64,000 nucleotides of DNA from contig NC_057813.1 of NCBI RefSeq assembly GCF_018294505.1, forward strand, positions 321,639,955 to 321,703,954. Direction: 5' to 3'. A program made the translations under genes and the position numbers. A model generated the notes under the pieces. It saw only the letters and a program-made list of their open reading frames with translations. It was not told where the DNA came from and did no database searches. Positions 57,216-64,000 of the stretch are shown one piece after another. Source of the DNA: Triticum aestivum. Its lineage: Eukaryota; Streptophyta; Magnoliopsida; Poales; Poaceae. Numbering within the stretch: the stretch's first letter is position 1; each line of letters begins with the position of its first letter.

Positions 57216-59484
57216 ATGGCTCCTTCAATCATCTACAACGATGCAATCCAGGGTGAGGTTTTCCTCCCTGAACAGATCTTCGTATTCGGCAGCTTCACAC
57301 TGCACGCCAACTCGCTTGGCCATCTAGAGCAGATCGATAGTTACACCCCTGTCCATCAAGTCAGGTTTGGAAGCCTGAACTACACCGCCGACATCCGTGG
57401 AGACTTGATCTTCAACGGATTCGAGCCCATGATAGGTGCGCCAAACAGTCACGAGGAGCATGACCTAAATCTGCCATCGGACAGTGTTCGGGAGATCACA
57501 ACTGTGGTTGCCCCGGCTCTTAATCCGAAGCAGATCGTGCCATCCGAGGACGGGTGGATGGACCCTGCCATGGAGCCCGCAGACTCAGCGGCGTTATTGC
57601 CGAACACAAACTTTGCCTCCAATGAGGTCTGTGTCATTGGACCCTCGGACTCGTCTCCGACCATAGGCTCCGAACCGCGTGCATCTGTGCCTACCGAATC
57701 TGATTGGGCACCGATCATGGAGTTTACATCCGCGGATATCTTTCAACACTCGCCCTTGGGTGACGTGCTAAATTCATTAAAGTCTCTCTCCCTGTCAGGA
57801 GACTCTTGGCCGAACTATGTCCGGCTTGAGTGGGAAGCGGACGATGAAGAAATTCGTTCCCCACCCACCACCCACTTAATAGCCACTGTCGACGACTTAA
57901 CCGGCATGCTTGATTTCGACTCTGAAGACATCGATGGTATGGACGACGATGCAGGAGAAGAACAGGAACCACCGCCCATAGCGCGCTGGACAACCACCTT
58001 ATCATATGATATATATATATATGGTGGACACACCCAAAGAAAGCAATTGCGACGAGGCAACAGAGGATAATCCCCTCGAGAAGCAATCTAAGCGCCGACG
58101 ACACCGCTCTAAGCCCCGCCATAGCAAAAATGGCGGTACCGGCACAAGAGACAATAGCACTCCGGATGGTGCTGAAGATGAAAACAATCCCACCCAGCCA
58201 AGCTTCGAGCAAGCTGGACAGGAGGATGGGCAAGTTAGCCCTGATAAACAGGCAATGGATGGAGACTCGGAGGATGATAATTACATGCCCCTCTCCAAAG
58301 ACGAGGTGAGCCTCGGTGACGAAGAATTCATTGTGACTGAGGACCCCGTCGAGCAGGAGCGCTTCAAGCGCCAGCTTATAGCCACTGCAAAAAGCCTGAA
58401 GAAAAAGCAGCAGCAGCTTCAAGCTTATCAAGATCTGCTAACTGATAGATGGACCGAGGTCCTGGCAGCCGAGGAATACAGACTCGAGTGCCCAACCAAA
58501 AGTTACCCAAAGCGCAGGTTGTTACCTCGATTCGAGGAGGAGGCCCTAGAGCCTACACTACCGGCGCAGGATGCGGCAGACCGGCCACCTCGTGGCCTAG
58601 ATAAAGCAGCGTATCAACCCGAACACCATCCAGCACCCCGTTGCCAAACAAGCAAAAGCACGAAGGCCCGGGGCTACACGCGGGACCTACAAGACAAATT
58701 GGAAAACAAAGCAGGACAGTCAAGATCGATCTACGGATCACGGGGGCGCGCCCCAACGCGTGATGATGACGATCTCGCTGGATATACTAAAAACAAATCC
58801 GGCCGGGCTGAATACAACAGACCAGACTCATTTGAACTGTGTCGTGATGTAGCCCGGCATAGAGGCGCCGCACACCCCTTATGCTTCATGGATGAAGTAA
58901 TGGATCATGAATTCCCAGAAGGATTTAAACCCGTGAACATTGAATCATATGATGGTACAACAGACCCCGCGGTATGGATTGAAGATTTCTTTCTCCACAT
59001 TCACATGGCCCGCGACGATGATCTACATGCCATCAAGTACCTCCCACTAAAACTCAAAGGACCGGCTGGGCATTGGCTGAATATCCTGCCGGCAAACTCC
59101 ATTGGCAGTTGGGAGAACCTGGAAGACGCATTCCTTGACAACTTCCAGGGCACTTATGTGCGACCCCCGGATGCTGATGACTTAAGTCACATAACCCAAC
59201 AGCCCGGAGAGTCAGCCAGGAAATTCTGGACTCGGTTCCTAACTAAAAAGAACCAAATTGTTGACTGTCCGGATGCCAAAGCCCTAGCGGCCTTTAAGCA
59301 TAACATCTGCCACGAGTGGCTCGCCCGACACCTCGCCCAAGAGAAGCCGAAGTCCATGGCAGCCCTCATGACACTTATGACCCGCTTTTGTGCGGGTGAT
59401 GATAGCTGGCTGGCTCGCAGCAATAGCACATCAAGAAATCCTGGCACTTCAGATGCCAGAGATAACAACGGCAAGCCCCGACGC
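57216..59484 (+). pseudogene. Fatima-like gag, frameshifted at an AT run and truncated
   Basis: ATG at 57216. The N-terminal 280 residues (IYNDAIQGEVFLPEQIFVFG, acidic C-end) run to an (AT)n run at about 58007-58020, where the frame shifts. The continuing frame (from 58021) reads VDTPKESNCDEAT, a KQSKRRRHRSK basic patch, a coiled-coil stretch, and the Retrotrans_gag core from about 58890 (DEVMDHEFPEGFKPV, DPAVWIEDFFLHI, LKGPAGHWLNILP, SARKFWTRFL). It ends at GKPRR (59484), where the next LTR begins. Apart from the AT-run slip it has no stops, so it is well preserved. Gag assembles the element's particle. Confidence 0.88.
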
Positions 59485-60411
59485 TGTTGGGGAACGTAGT
59501 AATTTCAAAAAAAATCCTACGCACACGCAAGATCATGGTGATGCATAGCAACAAGAGGGGAGAGTGTTGTCCATGTACCCTCGTAGACCAAAAATAGAAG
59601 CGTTAGCATAACACGGTTGATGTAGTCGTACGTCTTCACGACCAGACCGTTCAAGTACCGAACGCACGGCACCTCCAAGTTCAGCACGCGTTCAGCTCGA
59701 TGACGTCCCTCGAACTCTGATCTAGCCAAGCTTTGAGGGAGAGTTTTGTCAGCACGACGTCATGGTGACGATGATGATGTTCTACCGATGCAGGGCTTCG
59801 CCTAAGCACCGCTACGATATTATCGAGGTGGATTATGGTGGAGAGGGGCACCGCACATGGCTAAGAGATCCAAGGGATCAATTGTTGTGTCTAGAGGTGC
59901 CCCCTGCCCCCGTATATAAAGGAGCAAGGGGGGAGGCCGGCCAGCCTTGGGGCGCACCAAGGAGGGGAGGAGTCCTCCTCCTAGTAGGAGTAGGACTACC
60001 CTCTTTCCTAGTCCAACTAGGAAAAGGAAGGGGGAAGGAAGGAGAGGGAAAGGAGAAGGAAAGGGGGGGCGCGCCCCCCTCCCTAGTCCAATTCGGACCC
60101 CTATAGGGAGGGGGCGCAGCTGCCCCTTGTGGGCTGCCTTCCCTCTTCCCTATGGCCCGTGTAGGCCCAATAGTCCCCCCCCCCCCCGGGTTTCTGATAA
60201 CCCCCCGGCACTCTGATAAATACCCGAATCACTCGGAACCTTTCCGATGTCCGAATATAGTCATCCAATATATCGATCTTTATGTCTCGACCATTTCGAG
60301 ACTCCTTGTCATGTCCCGATCTCATCCGGGACTCCGAACTACCTTCGGTACATCAAAACACATAAACTCATAATATATCTGTCATCGAACTTTAAGCGTG
60401 CGGACCCTACG
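59485..60411 (-). repeat. Angela/BARE-like LTR, minus strand, interrupted
   Basis: Starts TGTTGGGGAACGTAG on the plus strand like the LTRs at 26745 and 33592, with a diverged interior (GGATCAATTGTTGTGTC, CCCGTATATAAAGG). It stops at GCGGACCCTACG (60411), where the related LTRs continue with GGTTCGGG. The remainder should lie beyond the nested element, outside the window. Confidence 0.85.
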
Positions 60412-61366
60412 TGATGCGGGGCATCCCTCGCTCATCCCCATGGATGCATCTACATCTCCTTTAACACCACGTGGACCCATGACTCGAGCCCGCTCTAAGG
60501 CTATCGAAGATAAGGTGAACTCGCTCCTCTTCGAAATCCCTCTTTCTACTAAAGAGACATGGCTACTACCTCAGACGGAAACTCTGCGTGTGATCAGGTA
60601 CAACGCTGAAGAAGAAGCGACAGGCGTCAACTCTCTGCTCAGCCCGGAACCTGCACGGAACTTCCGGCCCCCGGAACTTCCGGCCTGCCCAGAACTTTCG
60701 GCCTCCATCGACATCGACCACCCCGGGCATACCAACTTTCTGCTTAACCCGGAACCTTCCCGGAACCTGGCCCGGAACTTCCGGCCCCCGGAACCTCCGG
60801 CCCTTCCCGGAACTTCCGGCCCCCGGAAGCCAGCCCTGCCTCACCTGTGCCAACTTTTGGCTTAGGCCGGACCCTGCCAGGAACCTCCGGCGCCCGGAAC
60901 TTCCGGCCCTGCCTGCGCGCAGCCACTTGGGCCGAGGCCCATGTACCCTTTCGCCCCGTAGACTATATATACTCCTTCATCCCGTACGTTTTAGGGTTAG
61001 CATTGGATAGCTCATATTTGTGTGAGAGCCTTGCTCATCCACTTGGATACTTCTCCTCGGAGTTCAGGACCTCTTCGGAGAAGATCCCCCAAGCAGATTC
61101 AAGACCCCTTTCTAGGGAAGACCATCAAGACCTCCGTACGGAGAAGATCGGTGCCTTTGTATCCTTGCCTTTGTTGATTGTGGATCATATATATCTCTTT
61201 GTGTTCGGTGATCTAGCACTCGTGTGATTGATTCTATGTCGGTTTCGTGATTCTCTCTCGTTCTCCCCGTGTTTTCCCCTTTGTGCTTCCACGTGTCCTT
61301 CGTGAATCTTCGTAGGATCCTCTCCAAACGTGAAAGATCATCCAACTAGGGTTTTGCCCTACATCA
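60412..61366 (+). repeat. 5' LTR (955 bp) with palindrome array
   Basis: Ends TGATGCGGGG and CCTACATCA; PBS three bases later. 60645-60915 is dense in CCGGAACTTCCGG palindromes. TATA box GACTATATATACTCC at 60961. The downstream leader (to 61366) contains no coding sequence. Confidence 0.85.
60413..60865 (+). other. Polyprotein C-terminal coding carried within the LTR
   Basis: The frame entering the LTR reads DAGHPSLIPMDASTSPL, then RGPMTRARSKAIEDKVNSLL, LPQTETLRVIRYN and a Pro/Glu-rich tail made from the palindrome array, ending at 60863-60865. GPMTRARSKA followed by a helix is the usual final module of plant Gypsy polyproteins. In a 3' LTR this would extend pol; in this 5' LTR it is a passive copy. 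The lineage (CRM or other chromovirus) cannot be fixed without the integrase. Confidence 0.65.
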
Positions 61367-61369
61367 TTA

Positions 61370-61383
61370 TGGTATCATGAGCC
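61370..61383 (+). promoter_or_regulatory. Primer-binding site
   Basis: TGGTATCATGAGCC three bases after the LTR end, close to the initiator-tRNA-Met complement used by chromoviruses. Confidence 0.85.
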
Positions 61384-62825
61384 AGGTTGATCACGTTTTT
61401 GGAGCCCCTACCCTTTGTTTTCTAGCTTGATTTTGTTGTTTTCGTCCTAATTCCGAAAATTCCCCACCAAAAATAGCCCCAAATTTTTTTGTGATTTGTT
61501 GGTGAGTTGAGATTTTGTTGGATTTGATCCATGGATTTGCTTTGTTTCGAGTGGATCTAGCTTCCCTACCCTTCCTTCCTTCTAATTTCTTCTTTCTTCC
61601 CTCGGATTTGGGTTTTCCCCAAGTTTTTTCGCCCAAATCCGCGATCTCGAAGTCTCTGTTCTTGGCAGATTCCCGACCCCCGGAACTTCCGGTCATCCCC
61701 GGACCTTCCGGACCCCGGAACTTCCGTCTTGCCGGAACTTCCGGCCTAGACAGAACGGTTGCACTTCTTCGACACTTCCGCTACTTCGGAAACTTCGATC
61801 ACGGTGCAGCGGCATCTTCGCCAACGTACTGAAGACCGTGCACTGCGTCCCCATCGACTTTCGCATCCATTTCAACCTTCAACCGAAGCAAGGACGGTAA
61901 CATCGACGACATCTTTGTCATACCTTGCAATTGCATTGATAACCCACATTGCCTCATTTTGCGTAGCTTACCCATCGAGACTAGCCATTAAGTATTGCAG
62001 GCAACGTGACTTGTGCACATTAGGGATCATACTCCATAAGCATACATACCATACCATAGTGGTGCATATCGTGGGATCCACTTGTGTGTCACAAAGTTGT
62101 CATAGCATACACAATTGCTATCTTGGTTCGTAAAGTTTTGCATAAGAAAAGAGCTCAAAGAGTGAAAGAGCCACCCAAGCTTTTAAGCAAAAGAGGAAAG
62201 ATAAGCCAAGAGCTTATGAACAAGAACCATAGCATCAAACTACATTAAGATTGTCATATTAGATCATCTTGGATCATTGCACCGAAATACCTTACATATA
62301 TCATACTTGGGATAGAGATAGTTGCAATTTTGCCTAGTAGGTTGTGCACAAGTTTGTGTATCCGCCTATTGTGCAATCGTGCTAGCGTCTCTCTAGTATT
62401 GTGCAACAAGAGCATTTTTGTGGTTTCCACATTTTGGCTCACTTTTGGATTGCACAATCCCACTTATCTATTTGCGTGTGTGTTTCCGTGTACCCATACT
62501 TGCTTGGTCTACTTGTTGCATTTGCAAATTGTGAACCTTTTCCAACATTATTGAAGCTCACTTACTATTGCATCAAATTTTGTGCCACCATCCTAACCAA
62601 GCTCCACCATAAGCTTTTACGTGTGTAGGTGTGAGAACCGACAAGAATTGGTACCAACAGTGCTATTTCATTGTCCGCATTTGAGTGAACTCGATTCATC
62701 TTCAACTTCGGTCAAGGTACATTTGGTACACGTTCTTTTCCTTCTACCACTTACATCTTTGTTTGGTATGATGGATAGGCCAAGTTCTTCTACCAAATCC
62801 ACCTCTCATCGAGAACGGCGACGAC
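61384..62825 (+). other. Long leader between PBS and gag
   Basis: About 1.44 kb. It carries a second cluster of CCGGAACTTCCGG palindromes at 61678-61752, and otherwise plain sequence with no long frame. The alternative gag start at 62768-62771 (MMDRPSSSTKSTS) is in a different frame from the gag body and would need a one-base change. Confidence 0.6.
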
Positions 62826-64000
62826 ATGTCCTCATTCGTCACAAAGAGCCACCTCTTTGGTGCTCAAAGGGCGTTACACCAAGAGCAACAAGCTATGAAC
62901 GACCGCATCGACAACCTCGCCACCGACTTGCGACTCTCCGAGAAACATACAAGAGACTACTTCGATAACAAGTTCGACTCTCACAAGCAAGAAAATGATG
63001 CAAGAATGGATGAGATCCGCGCCTTGATGAGGAACCGGCATCCTTCCACTTCTTCATCCTCAAGACGGAGCTGCTCAAGTCGACACTCCGACGACACCTT
63101 CTCCGACACAAGTACACCGTCATCGACCATTCTTCGACGAGCCGCGCGTCAAGACCGTCATGCATCTCTCAACGCGCTACATGACAAACATTCACAAGAG
63201 CAAGTCGATGAGCAAGTCCCTCATCCTCAATCAAACCAAGTGGCTTTTGCTCAAGCTCAAGAACGGCAACAACTACGACGCCAAGAAGAAGAACGGGCAC
63301 GTCTACACCAAGAAGAACAAGACGCCGAGGCTCAACGTCTTCAACAACAACAACGTGAAGCGCAAGCTCTTGAGGCGCAATGTGCCCTTCGAGATTTGAG
63401 CCGGGCCATTGCCAACCGCAATCACGAGTGGCGCAATCAAGAGGAAGCCCTTCGAGAAGAAATCCAAGAGCGGAACTACCAAACGCGTGTACAACGTCAA
63501 GCTCCTCAAGCCCCTCCACAAGCTCGTCAAGCTCCTCTTCAACCTCAAGTTCAACAAGAGCAAGTTGATCATGGACTTCCTCCGCGCCAAGAGCAACATG
63601 AGGATGACTATCCTCCACGTCAAGGACGTCATCATCACCATCGCCAACAACACAATGAAGAGCAACGCTATGGCAAGCTCAAGTTCACAATGCCCAAGTT
63701 CAATGGAAGCAATGATCCGGAAGAGTACCTCTCATGGGCATTGAAGGTCGACAAAATCTTTCGTTTGCACAACTTTGAGGAAGAGAAGAAGATCGTTATG
63801 GCATCACTTGAGTTCCAAGACTATGTGCTCATATGGTGGGAACAAGTCCTTGAACGCCGTGAAGCAAGAGGTGAACCACCAATCACCACTTGGGCTCAAA
63901 TGAAGGATGTCATGCGGGCACACTTTGTACCAACATATTACAACCGCGATCTCTTCAAGAAGCTACAACTCCTCAAGCAAGGAACAAAGAGTGTTGAAGA
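62826..64000 (+). CDS. Gypsy gag, open to the window edge
   Basis: From ATG 62826 the frame has no stop for 391 codons and continues off the window. Residues 1-90 are mixed charged (GAQRALHQEQQAMNDRIDNL). Residues about 110-200 form a Gln/Glu/Arg-rich coiled coil (QERQQLRRQEEERARLHQEE). A Gln/Pro-rich hinge with HHHHRQQH follows (about 200-275). The Retrotrans_gag core starts at about 280: GKLKFTMPKFNGSNDPEEYL, FEEEKKIVMASLEF, LIWWEQVL and MRAHFVPTYYNRDLF. A zinc knuckle is expected beyond the edge. Gag forms the particle that packages element RNA. The intact frame contrasts with every other coding region in the window. The true start could be about 55 bases upstream if one frameshift is allowed. 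Confidence 0.88.
   Translation, partial: MSSFVTKSHLFGAQRALHQEQQAMNDRIDNLATDLRLSEKHTRDYFDNKFDSHKQENDARMDEIRALMRNRHPSTSSSSRRSCSSRHSDDTFSDTSTPSSTILRRAARQDRHASLNALHDKHSQEQVDEQVPHPQSNQVAFAQAQERQQLRRQEEERARLHQEEQDAEAQRLQQQQREAQALEAQCALRDLSRAIANRNHEWRNQEEALREEIQERNYQTRVQRQAPQAPPQARQAPLQPQVQQEQVDHGLPPRQEQHEDDYPPRQGRHHHHRQQHNEEQRYGKLKFTMPKFNGSNDPEEYLSWALKVDKIFRLHNFEEEKKIVMASLEFQDYVLIWWEQVLERREARGEPPITTWAQMKDVMRAHFVPTYYNRDLFKKLQLLKQGTKSVE

Larger units (their letters stand above)
56695..59484 (+). mobile_element. Second Fatima-like Gypsy, 5' part, inserted in the first
   Basis: 5' LTR (56695-57162), leader and gag (57216-59484) on the plus strand. It begins inside the minus-strand gag of the same family and is cut at 59485 by an Angela-like LTR. 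Pol is not present in the window. It gives the complete LTR against which the 10457-10875 LTR can be judged truncated. Confidence 0.85.
60412..64000 (+). mobile_element. Plus-strand Gypsy (probable chromovirus) with open gag, runs off the right edge
   Basis: LTR 60412-61366 with TGATG...CATCA ends, PBS at 61370, leader, and a gag frame open to base 64000. The LTR encodes what looks like the C-terminus of pol, a trait of CRM-type chromoviruses and some relatives. It is inserted in an Angela-like LTR that itself cuts a Fatima-like element, so it is the innermost layer. With an undamaged gag it is likely the youngest element here. Confidence 0.85.

Noticed and set aside
57724..58431. 235-residue hydrophobic minus-strand frame resembling a membrane protein
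   Set aside because: Antisense of the charged gag region on the plus strand; no supporting signals.
59910..59925. TATAAAGG on the plus strand as evidence that the 59485 LTR is plus-oriented
   Set aside because: The LTR start and several blocks align with the minus-strand BARE-1/Angela LTRs in this window, so minus orientation is better supported.

Overview
The window is intergenic DNA of a large-genome grass, almost certainly a Triticeae species (wheat, barley, rye group). It consists nearly entirely of nested LTR retrotransposons. I found no host gene, tRNA or rRNA that I can support. Family names (Fatima, BARE-1/Angela/WIS, Sabrina/WHAM) come from my memory of Triticeae repeats and no database was searched. 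Coordinates of termini come from direct reading of TG..CA ends, primer-binding sites (PBS), polypurine tracts (PPT) and target-site duplications (TSD).

Layout. 1-3405: minus-strand Gypsy pol with its 5' LTR and no gag. 3406-6304: a lone LTR end, a gag-like fragment, a GC-rich stretch, and the C-terminus of a Gypsy accessory gene on the minus strand. 6305-10875: 3' half of a plus-strand Fatima-like Gypsy (integrase tail, a seven-exon ANTISENSE accessory gene, PPT, 3' LTR). 10876-37365: a composite of Sirevirus-like Copia sequence, arranged LTR fragment, accessory ORF, shared LTR, gag, accessory ORF, LTR. It carries two clean later insertions: a 3.92 kb solo LTR at 16189-20108 (TSD CCTTC) and an 8.6 kb minus-strand BARE-1/Angela-like element at 26745-35353 (TSD CATAT). 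37366-42848: minus-strand Athila-type Gypsy (Sabrina/WHAM-like). 42849-48740: plus-strand Gypsy remnant with a gag of several zinc knuckles and no pol. 48741-52189: AT-rich DNA, another piece of the Gypsy accessory gene, two MITEs and unassigned DNA. 52190-56694: minus-strand Fatima-like gag-pol. 56695-59484: a second, plus-strand Fatima-like 5' end inserted into it. 59485-60411: minus-strand Angela-like LTR. 60412-64000: plus-strand Gypsy with an open gag running off the window, the only intact coding region and probably the youngest insertion.

Most notable. (1) One Fatima-type integrase is split at the same protein position into two halves lying in opposite orientation 46 kb apart (6310 and 52190). 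A second accessory gene is split the same way (6290 and 49577), and a GAATTC site sits at both junctions. This points to a 46 kb inversion, or to a cloning or assembly inversion. (2) The Fatima antisense gene shows six consensus introns on the strand opposite to the element's genomic RNA. (3) The Sirevirus-like composite keeps gag and an accessory ORF but has no pol, and a TATA box with the LTR's own palindrome array sits upstream of the accessory ORF. (4) Two unrelated families carry dense arrays of short palindromes in their LTRs.
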